Source: Erysipelotrichaceae bacterium | Lineage (GTDB): Bacteria > Bacillota_I > Bacilli_A > Erysipelotrichales > Erysipelotrichaceae | Direction of reading: 5' to 3' | Assembly (NCBI GenBank): GCA_017418585.1 | Contig: JAFONG010000032.1 | Location: forward strand, 1 to 27,667 | Length of the DNA: 27,667 nt | Shown here: in pieces, positions 13,777 to 22,219 of the stretch | Layout of the letters: every line of letters begins with the position of its first letter | Position numbering within the stretch: the first letter of the stretch is position 1 | Position numbers and translations under genes: made by a program | Notes under the pieces: model-generated | Database searches by the model: none | What the model was told of the DNA's origin: nothing | Seen by the model: only the letters and a program-made list of their open reading frames with translations

Positions 13777-15248
13777 TGAAAAAGATGATTTGCGTAATGA
13801 CTTTTCTGCTTCTGCTTTGCGGATGCAGTACGGTCATCGTGGATAATACGGACAAAGACAGTGAAGATGCGGCGACAGCCTACAATCTCAGTTTTTCCGA
13901 AGAAGACATTGATGCAGGCTATCAGATCAGCGGATCCACTTATATCACTTTAGGAGACAAGGATGTCAGTATCACAAAGGGAGGAACTTATATCCTTCAG
14001 GGCACCCTGAGCGATGCATCCGTCATCGTTGAAGTATCGAAAGACGAAGACGTGCAGCTGGTTCTCAGCGGCGTGACGATCGAAGCAGGCGATTTTGCCG
14101 GAATCTATATCGTCGAGGGCGACGAGATCACGATCACACTGGCGGAAGGGACGGTCAATACGATTTCCGATTCTTCTGTCCATAAGCAGATCGATTCCAA
14201 TGATGTCGATGCGCTGATCTATTCCAAGGCGGATCTCATCATCAACGGAAGCGGAAGTCTTGTGCTGAAATCTTCCTACAATCACGGCGTTGTTTCCAAG
14301 GACGACCTGATCATTACCGGAGGAAACTTCGATATCGATGTAGCAGGACAGGGACTCAGCGGCAAGGACTGTCTGATGATCTCTGACGGCAGTTTCGACA
14401 TCGTATCCGGAAAAGACGCCCTGAAGTCGGATAATACAGAAGATGAATACAGAGGCTATGTCTATATCAGGGGCGGATCGTTCGATATCCATACCGGTGC
14501 CGATGCGATCTACGGCTATAATCTGGTCAATATCGAAGGCGGAACCTTCAGTATTGAAACTGCAGAATCAAACAGTTCCGATTCCTACAAGGCCATCAAG
14601 TCCGAACATTCGATCACGATCTCAGGAGGCGGATTCGATATCGACAGTGCCGACGACGGTATTCACAGCGACGGGGATCTTACGATATCGGAAGGTACAT
14701 TCAGTATCGTATCTGATGACGACGCCATTCACGCGGACGCTCTTGTCCGGATCGATGACGGCGAGTTTACGATCAATGCGCACGAAGGAATCGAAGGAAC
14801 CTATGTGCTGATCAACGGCGGTAATATCGGCATCACCGCTTCCGATGACGGCATCAACGCCGCACAGAAAGTCAGCACCTATACCGCTACTTTTGAGATC
14901 AACGGCGGCTATGTTTCCATCAACATGGGACAGGGCGACACGGATGCGGTCGATTCCAACGGCTACATCTATGTCAACGGCGGAACGCTCGACATCTATG
15001 CCCAGTCACCGTTCGATTACGATAAAGGTGCCGAATACAACGGCGGTACGATCATTGTCAACGGTACACATACCAACCAGATCACGAATCAGATGATGGG
15101 TGGCGGTTTTGGAGGAATGGGCGGAAAGCAGCCTGACAATAACGGAAACAGCAATGGACAGTATCCGGGTGACACAGAAGCACCCGGTTCTGTCATGCTG
15201 CCGGATCAGGAAGATCATAACGGGAATTCCCGTCCGGGAAGACACTGA
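13776..15248 (+). CDS. Cthe_2159-type (DUF4353) carbohydrate-binding beta-solenoid lipoprotein
   Basis: The 490-aa surface lipoprotein has a signal peptide with lipobox LCGC (lipidated C17) and an N-terminal beta region. At least eleven solenoid turns of about 20-23 residues follow (about 182-430) with the pattern GGxFDI...DGI/DAI, for example GGSFDIHTGADAIYG and GGGFDIDSADDGIHSD. The C-terminal tail is flexible and Gly/Asn/Pro-rich (MMGGGFGGMGG). The acidic D/DD residues after each turn look like calcium sites. Cthe_2159 of Clostridium thermocellum is a beta-helix that binds cellulose and pectic acid, so polysaccharide or wall binding is plausible. The start at 13776 follows GGGAGGAA and overlaps the DUF4956 stop. 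CotH, a frequent companion of this trio, is absent. Confidence 0.9.
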   Translation: MKKMICVMTFLLLLCGCSTVIVDNTDKDSEDAATAYNLSFSEEDIDAGYQISGSTYITLGDKDVSITKGGTYILQGTLSDASVIVEVSKDEDVQLVLSGVTIEAGDFAGIYIVEGDEITITLAEGTVNTISDSSVHKQIDSNDVDALIYSKADLIINGSGSLVLKSSYNHGVVSKDDLIITGGNFDIDVAGQGLSGKDCLMISDGSFDIVSGKDALKSDNTEDEYRGYVYIRGGSFDIHTGADAIYGYNLVNIEGGTFSIETAESNSSDSYKAIKSEHSITISGGGFDIDSADDGIHSDGDLTISEGTFSIVSDDDAIHADALVRIDDGEFTINAHEGIEGTYVLINGGNIGITASDDGINAAQKVSTYTATFEINGGYVSINMGQGDTDAVDSNGYIYVNGGTLDIYAQSPFDYDKGAEYNGGTIIVNGTHTNQITNQMMGGGFGGMGGKQPDNNGNSNGQYPGDTEAPGSVMLPDQEDHNGNSRPGRH

Positions 15249-15389
15249 TATAAAAAAACCGAAAAATTATTCCGATCAAAGGAAGTTTTTTGATTTTGAT
15301 CGTATCCGTGATGCAACAACGGCGCAAGAGGAAGGCAGAACAACGGAAAGACCGTAGTAAGATGATAGAATAGTAAGGAACGATAAAGA
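15249..15389 (+). promoter_or_regulatory. Short gap with possible hairpin and extended -10
   Basis: An 8-bp inverted repeat CGATCAAA (15273-15280) / TTTGATCG (15295-15302) lies after the lipoprotein gene but lacks a following T-run, so it is only a weak terminator candidate. TGATAGAAT (15363-15371) is an extended -10 placed to give a leader of about 12 bases for the next gene. No -35 is seen. Confidence 0.35.
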
Positions 15390-16364
15390 ATGATCATCAA
15401 CACAGGACAGAGAACAGACATACCGGCTTTCTATTCGGAATGGTTTGTCAACAGACTGAAGGAAGGTTTTGTCTGTGTCCGCAATCCGTATAATCCGAAT
15501 CTGGTAAGCCGTTACCGACTTGATCCTGTGGTAGTTGACGTGATCGGTTTCTGTACAAAGAATCCTGCCCCGATGTTTCCCTACATGGATCTGCTAAAAG
15601 ACTATGGACAGTACTGGTTTGTCACCATTACCCCTTACGGACGGGACATAGAACCGAATGTACCGGATAAACATCGGCTGCTGGAAGATTTTAAGAGACT
15701 TTCGGAAATGGTCGGTATCCATTCGATCGGATGGAGATACGATCCGATCTTTCTTTCGGATAAATATACGATGGAATACCATGAACATGCTTTCAGAGAG
15801 ATTGCGGAAACGCTTGACGGTTATACGAAGACTGTGGTGATCAGTTTCATTGATCTTTATCCGAAAGTCCGTAAAAACTTTCCGGAAGCGAAAGAAGTGA
15901 CGAAGGAGCAGAGGCTGAAACTTGGAAAGAAGATCATAGCGATTGCCTCAGCTCACGGAATGACTGTGAAACCCTGCGCGGAAGGAGATGAACTGGCTGC
16001 CTATGGCGCGAACTGCGGCGGATGCATGCGGATCAGCGACTACGAGAAAGCCATCGGGAAACACCTGAATGCACCGAAGATCAAGGGTGCGAGAAAAGAG
16101 TGTGCCTGCTATCTTTCCTGCGACATCGGGGCATACAACACCTGCAGACATTTATGCCGCTACTGCTATGCCAATGCAGAGACGGAAAAAGTGCTGATGC
16201 AAAGTTCTCTGCACGATCCGAAGTCTCCTTTTCTGATCGGCAACTATACGGAAAACGACAGAATCCACGATGTGGAACAGGCTTCCTGGATCGATGGCAG
16301 GATGAGTCTGCTGTCGGAAGATGATGCAATAAACAAGAGAAGCGACAGCTATAAACCGGAGTGA
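15390..16364 (+). CDS. DUF1848 family protein with CX3CX2C iron-sulfur-type motif
   Basis: The 324-aa protein starts with the family hallmark SxRTDIPA-like GQRTDIPAFYSEWF and has VIGFCTKNPAPMF near residue 51, TPYGRDIEPN near 81 and WRYDPIF near 115. The C-terminal third is Cys-rich: C196, C209, C212, C238, C240, C244, then CRHLCRYC (C252, C256, C259), which has exactly the CX3CX2C spacing of radical-SAM [4Fe-4S] ligands and is followed by YAN. The beta/alpha N-terminal region looks TIM-barrel-like, comparable to spore-photoproduct-lyase-type proteins. Activity is unknown; an iron-sulfur cluster is inferred. The start has AAGGAA upstream. It is monocistronic, convergent with the aldo/keto reductase. 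Confidence 0.88.
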   Translation: MIINTGQRTDIPAFYSEWFVNRLKEGFVCVRNPYNPNLVSRYRLDPVVVDVIGFCTKNPAPMFPYMDLLKDYGQYWFVTITPYGRDIEPNVPDKHRLLEDFKRLSEMVGIHSIGWRYDPIFLSDKYTMEYHEHAFREIAETLDGYTKTVVISFIDLYPKVRKNFPEAKEVTKEQRLKLGKKIIAIASAHGMTVKPCAEGDELAAYGANCGGCMRISDYEKAIGKHLNAPKIKGARKECACYLSCDIGAYNTCRHLCRYCYANAETEKVLMQSSLHDPKSPFLIGNYTENDRIHDVEQASWIDGRMSLLSEDDAINKRSDSYKPE

Positions 16365-16402
16365 ACAAAGACGGTTTTTTCCGGAATATAATGACAAAAA
16401 CT

Positions 16403-16429
16403 GAAGCAGACCTGAGTCTGCTTCTTTTA
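16403..16429. terminator. Bidirectional terminator between DUF1848 and aldo/keto reductase genes
   Basis: A 9-bp stem (16403-16411, GAAGCAGAC, with 16416-16424, GTCTGCTTC) closes a CTGA loop. TTTTAA follows on the plus side and AAAAA (minus TTTTT) precedes it. It serves both converging units. Confidence 0.85.
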
Positions 16430-17485
16430 ACTTTGTTCGTCTTCGTTGATGTTCATATGCATGATGCTGCGGTATTTCGAACCGATCGTCCGTTCCAGTT
16501 CGAAGGGTTCACCCGGCAGTATTGGGGAGCGGTCGATATAATTTCTCAGGGTATTCATTTCTGCTTCGGACAGTTCGAAACTGAAGATCTTGTCATTGTC
16601 TGCCACATGCCGGGAATTGCGTACCCCGATGACGGCAGCTGCTACCGCTTCCTGCTGCAGGATGAATCGGGTCGCCACCTGGGATATCGCCACGCCATGA
16701 TTGTCGGCGATCTGCTTAAGCAGCTCCAGCAATCCCTGATAGCCATCCCAACCCAAAGAATCTTCGATGACCTGCAGATACTTGACCTGGGACCTCGTCT
16801 CCGGAATCACTTCTGCTTCCTTTTTGCCCAGATATCTTTCGGCCAAGAAACCGCCGGCCAGCGTTCCGTAACAGATCAGAGGAATGTCATTCTCCTTGCA
16901 GTACTTCTGCAGTCGTTTTTCCACTCGACGGTCAAAGAAAGAATACTGCGCCTGACAGGAAGTGATCCGGATACCCGCATCCACCAGGACCTGCAGATGA
17001 TCGGTATCGAAGTTGGTTACCGAGACGTGTCTGATCAATCCTTCTTCCTGCAGCTTCTGCAGATAGGAAGCCGTTCTGACCATGCCATCGGTCTCATAGT
17101 CCCACCAATGGAACTGCACGACATCGAGATAAGAACGGTTTAGTCTCTCGAGACTTCTTTCGATAATGCTGCGGGTAAAAGCTTCATCGACCTTGGAAAG
17201 ATAAGAGATATCCGGAACATACTTGGTATGGATCTGCAGATCGCTTTCCTCGTAATTTCCGCTCTGTTTAAGTTCCTTGATGAAACTGCCGATGAATTCT
17301 TCGGCTCCGGTATAGATATCGGCACAATCAAAAGCGGTGAATCCTTTGTCTTTGAGTTCATAAAAAGCTTTAAGGATATCTTCGTGATCCAGGGGTCCGT
17401 TGAGACTGTGGCCCAAGGACAATTGCCAGCAGCCATTCAGGACTCTGGGGATGGTATAGCCATCGGAAAAAGTATAAGTCTTCAT
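16427..17485 (-). CDS. Aldo/keto reductase
   Basis: The 352-aa NAD(P)H-dependent oxidoreductase has the AKR catalytic tetrad D53 and Y58 (FDCADIY), K88 (HTKYV) and H126 (QFHWWD). The C-terminal cofactor region around residues 285-300 reads AVIGVRNSRHVADN. A TIM barrel of this length fits the family. It reduces aldehydes or ketones; the specific substrate is not visible. The start overlaps the stop of the TIGR04076 gene (17482-17485), so the two are a coupled operon. A C-terminal extension (ERTIGSKYRSIMHMNINEDEQS) is slightly longer than in minimal AKRs. Confidence 0.93.
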   Translation of the reverse strand: MKTYTFSDGYTIPRVLNGCWQLSLGHSLNGPLDHEDILKAFYELKDKGFTAFDCADIYTGAEEFIGSFIKELKQSGNYEESDLQIHTKYVPDISYLSKVDEAFTRSIIERSLERLNRSYLDVVQFHWWDYETDGMVRTASYLQKLQEEGLIRHVSVTNFDTDHLQVLVDAGIRITSCQAQYSFFDRRVEKRLQKYCKENDIPLICYGTLAGGFLAERYLGKKEAEVIPETRSQVKYLQVIEDSLGWDGYQGLLELLKQIADNHGVAISQVATRFILQQEAVAAAVIGVRNSRHVADNDKIFSFELSEAEMNTLRNYIDRSPILPGEPFELERTIGSKYRSIMHMNINEDEQS

Positions 17486-17823
17486 CTTTCCCTCTTTTCT
17501 AGCGGCACGACTGTCGTCTTGTTATGATAAAATATCCGCTTGCCGGTGCGGGTGATATGAAAGCGGGCTCCGCAGTTGGGATCGGGACAGGCGATGTATT
17601 CATCGCTCTTCATCCAGTCGTTGTCGTCCAGAGGACGCTGCTTGGCCGGCAGAAGCGGTAGGATGGCCGCCAAGGCATACATCGAAAAAGACCGGTTGGC
17701 CGGAAAGATGAGATTTTCGCCTTCCACCAGAAAATAATCCCCAATCTGATGGGAACAGACAAAAGGCTTGTCTCCTTCCTCCACTTCCACTTTCAGATCA
17801 TAAAGTATGAATTCGTCTTTCAT
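17482..17823 (-). CDS. TIGR04076 family small protein
   Basis: The 113-aa protein matches the TIGR04076 pattern: a beta strand start (KDEFILYDLKVEVEEG), a GDYFLVEG motif (residues 28-35), an aromatic/hydrophobic helix (FSMYALAAILPLLPAKQR) and the CPDPNCGARFHI strand (79-90). Function is unknown. The two Cys in CPDPNC could bind a metal but the family does not require it. GGGAGG just upstream supports the start. It is first in a two-gene leftward unit with the aldo/keto reductase and probably assists or senses the same substrate. Confidence 0.83.
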   Translation of the reverse strand: MKDEFILYDLKVEVEEGDKPFVCSHQIGDYFLVEGENLIFPANRSFSMYALAAILPLLPAKQRPLDDNDWMKSDEYIACPDPNCGARFHITRTGKRIFYHNKTTVVPLEKRER

Positions 17824-17880
17824 AACGATCCTCCCTGATCATTACTATTGTAACCTAATGTTAACAATTTATAGATAAAA

Positions 17881-17904
17881 ACAGATCTTCATATGAAGAT
17901 CTGT
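17881..17904. repeat. 24-bp perfect palindrome, possible leftward attenuator or operator
   Basis: Two 12-bp arms, ACAGATCTTCAT / ATGAAGATCTGT, join without spacer. On the minus strand the hairpin is followed by TTTTTAT, the form of an intrinsic terminator lying upstream of the TIGR04076 gene. On the plus strand there is no T-run. Confidence 0.55.
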
Positions 17905-17977
17905 TGATTGATGCGATCGTTTTCAAAGCTTCTGGGACAGTGTCGCACTTTAATCTTTTTTTATCAAAGCGCGTCTT

Positions 17978-17995
17978 TCTTAATGGAATCTTAAT
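17978..17995 (+). promoter_or_regulatory. TCTTAAT direct repeats, candidate response-regulator site
   Basis: TCTTAAT occurs at 17978-17984 and 17989-17995, exactly one helical turn (11 bp) apart, as is usual for OmpR/PhoB-family dimers. It lies upstream of the probable promoter (candidates TAAAAT at 18029-18034, or TTGCCG 18016-18021 with TACTGT 18038-18043) of the two-component operon, suggesting autoregulation. Confidence 0.5.
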
Positions 17996-18060
17996 AATCC
18001 ATAAATGCTTTTTTATTGCCGTGCGGATTAAAATAAATACTGTAGGAAGGGTACTTCGAT

Positions 18061-18759
18061 ATGATCAATATCCTTATATGTGATGATGAAAAAGATATCG
18101 TAAACGCACTGAAAATCTATCTCAATGATCCGGATCATCAGTTATATGAAGCATACAACGGCAGACAGGCTCTGGATGTTTTATCAACTGAACACATCGA
18201 TCTGGTATTGCTGGATATCATGATGCCGGTCATGAATGGAATAGAGACTCTAGCGGAAATCAGAAAGAGCTATAACATGCCGGTCATACTGTTAACGGCA
18301 AAGAGCGAGGATGCGGACAAGATCCTGGGACTCAATGTCGGTGCGGATGACTACATTACAAAACCGTTTAATCCCCTGGAAGTGACAGCTAGAGTCAATT
18401 CCCAGCTGAGAAGATATTTGAAACTTGGCAGTGGAATGGTAGAAGAAAAAACGATGGTGATCGGCGGTATTGAACTGGATGATCGGAAAAAGGAAGTCAG
18501 CGTTGACGGTGAGGCTGTTTCTTTGACGCCGAAGGAATTCGAGATTCTGAAGTTCCTAATGTCCAGTCCAAACAAGGTTTTCTCTCCGAAAGAGATCTAT
18601 TCCAGTATTTGGAAAGAACAACCATATGGGGCAGAGAATACTGTAGCGGTTCATATAAGACATATCAGGGAAAAGATCGAAATTAATCCCGCTGAGCCTA
18701 GATATATCAAAGTGATATTTGGCCAGGGATACATGATACAGGAGGATAAAAGAAGATGA
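18061..18759 (+). CDS. OmpR/PhoB-family response regulator
   Basis: The 232-aa protein has a receiver domain (1-115) with acidic pocket D8/D9, phospho-acceptor D52 (LLDIMMP), T79 and K101 (ITKPFNP). A winged-helix DNA-binding domain follows (about 133-230) with LTPKEFEILKFLM, the recognition-helix region AENTVAVHIRHIREKI and VIFGQGYMI. All receiver residues are intact. AGGAAGG lies about 10 bases before the ATG. The stop overlaps the sensor kinase start (ATGA). It resembles VanR-like regulators of envelope genes. The likely targets are its own operon and the following glycosyltransferase unit, based on shared TCTTAAT repeats. Confidence 0.95.
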   Translation: MINILICDDEKDIVNALKIYLNDPDHQLYEAYNGRQALDVLSTEHIDLVLLDIMMPVMNGIETLAEIRKSYNMPVILLTAKSEDADKILGLNVGADDYITKPFNPLEVTARVNSQLRRYLKLGSGMVEEKTMVIGGIELDDRKKEVSVDGEAVSLTPKEFEILKFLMSSPNKVFSPKEIYSSIWKEQPYGAENTVAVHIRHIREKIEINPAEPRYIKVIFGQGYMIQEDKRR

Positions 18760-20681
18760 AAAGATTCTTAAAAAGTATTACGGGGAAAACCGTTTCATTT
18801 ATACTGTGCGTCATGGCTATATGTGTTCTGGCGGCTTCCATGGTTTGTGCAGGTCTGATGGTGGAAGGAAATTACTATACACAGGCCAAAGATCAGGTAT
18901 TTGAAAACGTCATTACCGGTAAGATTCACAGAGATGCCTGCAGTGAAATCTGGTCGGTAGTAAACAATTCTGAAAATGAACAGCTGGTCATTTCTAATGA
19001 GCAGTTCACATTTGAAATCGCAAATGAAGAAGGTGAGATCATCGGCAGATCGGAAGATGCATCGAACATAAAGGAATGGACCTATTCGTATGAATACGGT
19101 GTATTAAGAAATGAAGAAGGGCTTGTCGATGAAGTCTTTTATCACGAAAAAACTGCTCCAAGAGATGATAGGTTGGAATACTATACTTTCAAAGCGAACA
19201 TCAAGGAAAATCCAGGCATCAATTCTTATTCAACGATAAGAAAGGTCATTGATTTAACTTATCCGCTCAGATACTGGATTTATCTGATCGGTATCGCAGC
19301 TTTACTGGCAGCCATCGCATGCTTTATTTCTCTGATGGCGAATGCTGGAAGAAGAAACGATTCAGAAGAACTTTATCCCGGACCATTGAACAAGATCCCG
19401 TTTGATGTTCTGGCTGCTGTGTATGTACTGTCAGGAGTTGCATGCATTGCGATACTGGAACAGAATTACAGTCTTCCGGACGAGTTTCTGGCTGCTGCTG
19501 TTATCGTTCTGGCTTTAATCTTTTTGGTTCTGTTCATCGGACTGTGCATCTCAATGGCCGTCAGGATCAAACAGAAAAATCTTGTTAAAGGCAGTCTGAC
19601 TTATCTGTGTCTGAAGTATCTGTGGGCCGTAGTTGTGTATGCCTGGGATCTTTTGAAGAAACTGATGAAATCCATCGTTTCCTTTATCAGCAGTATTCCA
19701 CTGGTCTGGAAAACAGTCGTAATTACCTTGGGGCTTGTTTTCATTGAATTCCTGTTCCTTGTGGCTTTATACAGCGACTTTTACATAGCGTTCTGGCTGA
19801 TCAAGAATCTGATCCTGATTCCTGCTGTTATTTATATTGCCTTGACTCTTAGAACCCTGCAGCAGGGTGGCATCGCTTTAGCCAGCGGAGATCTTTCCTA
19901 CCATGTAGATACAAAGAGAATGATCTGGGATTTCAGGAAACACGGAGAGAATCTAAACAGCATCGCCAACGGGATGTCCATCGCCGTAGAAGACAGACTC
20001 AAGAGCGAAAGAATGAAGACAGAACTGATCACCAATGTCTCTCACGACATCAAGACACCTCTGACCTCGATCATCAACTATGCCGATCTGATCGGAAAAG
20101 AGAAAACAAACAACAAGAAAGTAAAAGAGTATACCGAAGTGCTGTTAAGACAGTCGGAAAGACTGAAGAGACTGATCGACGATCTGGTTGAAGCATCCAA
20201 GGCATCCACGGGCAATCTGGAAGTCAATCTGATGCCGTGCGATGCGGCGACATTCGTCAACCAGACAGCCGGAGAATATCAGGACAGATTGAAGGAATGT
20301 GATTTGACGCTGATCACTGAGGTGCCGGAAGAAGAACTGCGTATCATGGCTGACGGGAGAAGGATGTACAGGATCTTCGACAATCTCATGAACAACATCT
20401 GCAAGTACGCGCAGAGCGGAACCAGAGTCTATCTGAGTCTGGAAAGAAAAGATAACGATGTGCTGTTCGTATTCAAGAACACATCCAGGGAACAGCTGAA
20501 TATCTCTGAAGATGAACTGATGGAACGCTTTACCAGAGGCGACCAGTCGCGTAATACGGAAGGAAACGGTCTGGGACTGTCCATTGCCAAGAGCATGGCC
20601 GAACTGCAGAACGGAAGCCTGAAAATCGTCATAGACGGAGATCTTTTCAAGGCGAATCTGTCCTTCCCGATCATTGCATAA
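18756..20681 (+). CDS. Membrane sensor histidine kinase with six predicted TM helices
   Basis: The 641-aa kinase has TM1 (about 13-35), an extracellular sensor region (about 36-170), and five more helices (about 172-195, 217-235, 244-270, 320-341, 345-365). A HAMP-like linker precedes a HisKA domain with NVSHDIKTPLT (H430). The HATPase_c domain has its N box NLMNNICKYA (about 543) and G box GNGLGLSIAKS (about 603). It is the cognate partner of the overlapping response regulator. The multi-helix membrane part suggests it senses a membrane-proximal or cell-envelope signal. The extracellular domain is not one I can name. Complete, with no missing catalytic motif. Confidence 0.93.
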   Translation: MKRFLKSITGKTVSFILCVMAICVLAASMVCAGLMVEGNYYTQAKDQVFENVITGKIHRDACSEIWSVVNNSENEQLVISNEQFTFEIANEEGEIIGRSEDASNIKEWTYSYEYGVLRNEEGLVDEVFYHEKTAPRDDRLEYYTFKANIKENPGINSYSTIRKVIDLTYPLRYWIYLIGIAALLAAIACFISLMANAGRRNDSEELYPGPLNKIPFDVLAAVYVLSGVACIAILEQNYSLPDEFLAAAVIVLALIFLVLFIGLCISMAVRIKQKNLVKGSLTYLCLKYLWAVVVYAWDLLKKLMKSIVSFISSIPLVWKTVVITLGLVFIEFLFLVALYSDFYIAFWLIKNLILIPAVIYIALTLRTLQQGGIALASGDLSYHVDTKRMIWDFRKHGENLNSIANGMSIAVEDRLKSERMKTELITNVSHDIKTPLTSIINYADLIGKEKTNNKKVKEYTEVLLRQSERLKRLIDDLVEASKASTGNLEVNLMPCDAATFVNQTAGEYQDRLKECDLTLITEVPEEELRIMADGRRMYRIFDNLMNNICKYAQSGTRVYLSLERKDNDVLFVFKNTSREQLNISEDELMERFTRGDQSRNTEGNGLGLSIAKSMAELQNGSLKIVIDGDLFKANLSFPIIA

Positions 20682-20691
20682 ATTCATCAAA

Positions 20692-20721
20692 TCTTAAACA
20701 GTTCACTCCTATTATCTTAAT
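20692..20721 (+). promoter_or_regulatory. TCTTAAA/TCTTAAT pair upstream of the glycosyltransferase
   Basis: TCTTAAA (20692-20698) and TCTTAAT (20715-20721) lie 23 bp apart (about two turns) in the same orientation as those at 17978-17995, and 43-72 bp before the glycosyltransferase start. A possible -10 is TACCAT near 20736. Confidence 0.45.
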
Positions 20722-20763
20722 CAGACAACCAAGTACCATTGAATCAGCAGGAGGATTCAGTGT

Positions 20764-21990
20764 ATGCTTGGTTTTTTAAATCGGATGCTATCTATAGTGT
20801 TTGCGGTACTCTTCTCATATCAGTTTGTATTCATCATCGTTTCTTTGTTTATGAAAGAGAAAGAGATTGATTACGAATTCTCATATCACAGATTGGCGAT
20901 CCTGATCTGTGCCAGAAACGAAGAAACGGTCATAGGAGATCTATTGAAAAGCATCTCAGATCAGACATATCCAAAAGATCAGTATGAAGTGTTTGTCATG
21001 GCAGACAACTGCAGCGATCATACGGCTAAGATCGCAAAAGAAAACGGAGCGGTCGTTTATGAGAGATTCAGTGATGAACTGCAAGGAAAGGGATACGCTC
21101 TTCAAGAACTGCTGGAAAGCATAAAGGATGATTACGGTGATCGGTTTGACGCTTTCCTGGTCTTTGATGCAGACAATATCCTGAAGAACGATTATCTGGA
21201 ACAGATGAATATTTCGTATTGCAAAGGCAACAGGATCATCGCCGGCTATATCAACAGCAAGAACTACGGATCGAACTGGATCTCTGCCGGCTATTCCCTG
21301 TATCTGCTGAGAAAGAACAGATTCCTGAATCACGCAAGATATCTGCTGGGAATCAGCAGCGCCATCAACGGAACAGGCTTTCTTTTCAGCAGAGAAGTAC
21401 TGGATGATTGGCCTTATCACACACTGACCGAAGATATCGAGTTTACCGTTGATCAGGTCTGCAGACATCACAAGATCGCATACTGCAGCAAGGCCCTTCT
21501 GTACGATGAACAGCCGACAACATTCAGACAGTCTATCTATCAGCGTCTGAGATGGTCCAAGGGCTATCTGCAGGTCATAAGCAAGTATTCAGGAAGACTG
21601 CTGGAAGGGATCGCGGAAGGTTCTTTCTCCTGTTTCGACATGCTGAATACAATATTGTCCGCATACGGTTTATCGATGGTTTCATTATTGTTGAATACGG
21701 CCTCCTTTCTCTGCCTGATTCTCTTGAAGGAAGATATTGTTCCATTCATATATGATCTCTTCCTGTCGTTAATTAAATCCTATCTGTGTTTGTTCCTTGT
21801 CGGATCACTAACTGTTGTAACGGAATGGAAGAACATCGCTACATCCATATTCAACAAGATCAGATACACATTTACGTTCCCGTTGTTCCTGGCAACTTAT
21901 GTTCCTATCGCGTTATGTGCTATATTTGCAAAAGTTACCTGGGTCCCAATTAGGCATAGTATCAGGTTATCTCATGAAAAAGTATGTTAG
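20764..21990 (+). CDS. Family 2 processive glycosyltransferase (membrane)
   Basis: The 408-aa inner-membrane enzyme has an N-terminal TM (about 8-30) and a GT2 domain with ICARNEE (48-54), D81 (ADNCSD), metal-binding DAD (135-137), acceptor TED (222-224, D224 base) and QRLRW (260-264). Three to four C-terminal TM helices follow. D, DxD, D and QxxRW together define processive GT2 enzymes such as cellulose, hyaluronan and poly-GlcNAc synthases, so it probably makes and extrudes a beta-linked polysaccharide. The product is unknown; the length fits a synthase without PilZ. AGGAGG lies about 9 bases before the ATG. The next gene begins inside its 3' end. Confidence 0.92.
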   Translation: MLGFLNRMLSIVFAVLFSYQFVFIIVSLFMKEKEIDYEFSYHRLAILICARNEETVIGDLLKSISDQTYPKDQYEVFVMADNCSDHTAKIAKENGAVVYERFSDELQGKGYALQELLESIKDDYGDRFDAFLVFDADNILKNDYLEQMNISYCKGNRIIAGYINSKNYGSNWISAGYSLYLLRKNRFLNHARYLLGISSAINGTGFLFSREVLDDWPYHTLTEDIEFTVDQVCRHHKIAYCSKALLYDEQPTTFRQSIYQRLRWSKGYLQVISKYSGRLLEGIAEGSFSCFDMLNTILSAYGLSMVSLLLNTASFLCLILLKEDIVPFIYDLFLSLIKSYLCLFLVGSLTVVTEWKNIATSIFNKIRYTFTFPLFLATYVPIALCAIFAKVTWVPIRHSIRLSHEKVC

Positions 21991-22213
21991 TTGGCAGTTC
22001 GCATTCTGTTTCGCAATAGCTTGGATGATTACGAATGGATGGGCCTACGTTGCTCTGGCGATAGGAACATTGCTGAGATTAAGATACGTAATATGGATTT
22101 CATCCGGGTATCTGACGTTTCTATGGCTTCCGTTTACACCGGAAAAGATCATAACTGTCGCGATTAGTTGTAGATTGATGGGGAGATTATTTAAGGAGAA
22201 TCCGAATTCTTGA
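21974..22213 (+). CDS. Small integral membrane protein next to the GT2 synthase
   Basis: The 79-aa protein from the ATG at 21974 overlaps the glycosyltransferase end by 17 bases. Two or three hydrophobic helices carry a distinctive aromatic pattern: AWMITNGWAYVALAIG, then YLTFLWLPFTPEKI, then a basic C-terminal helix. I recall small unnamed Bacillota membrane proteins with this pattern but know no function. A weak AGG lies upstream, so translation is probably coupled to the GT2. It may be a subunit or a partner of the polysaccharide synthase. Confidence 0.65.
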   Translation: MKKYVSWQFAFCFAIAWMITNGWAYVALAIGTLLRLRYVIWISSGYLTFLWLPFTPEKIITVAISCRLMGRLFKENPNS

Positions 22214-22219
22214 AAGAAA

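Noticed and set aside
15273..15302. Terminator after the beta-solenoid lipoprotein gene
   Set aside because: The inverted repeat has a 14-base loop and no trailing T-run; kept only as a weak note.
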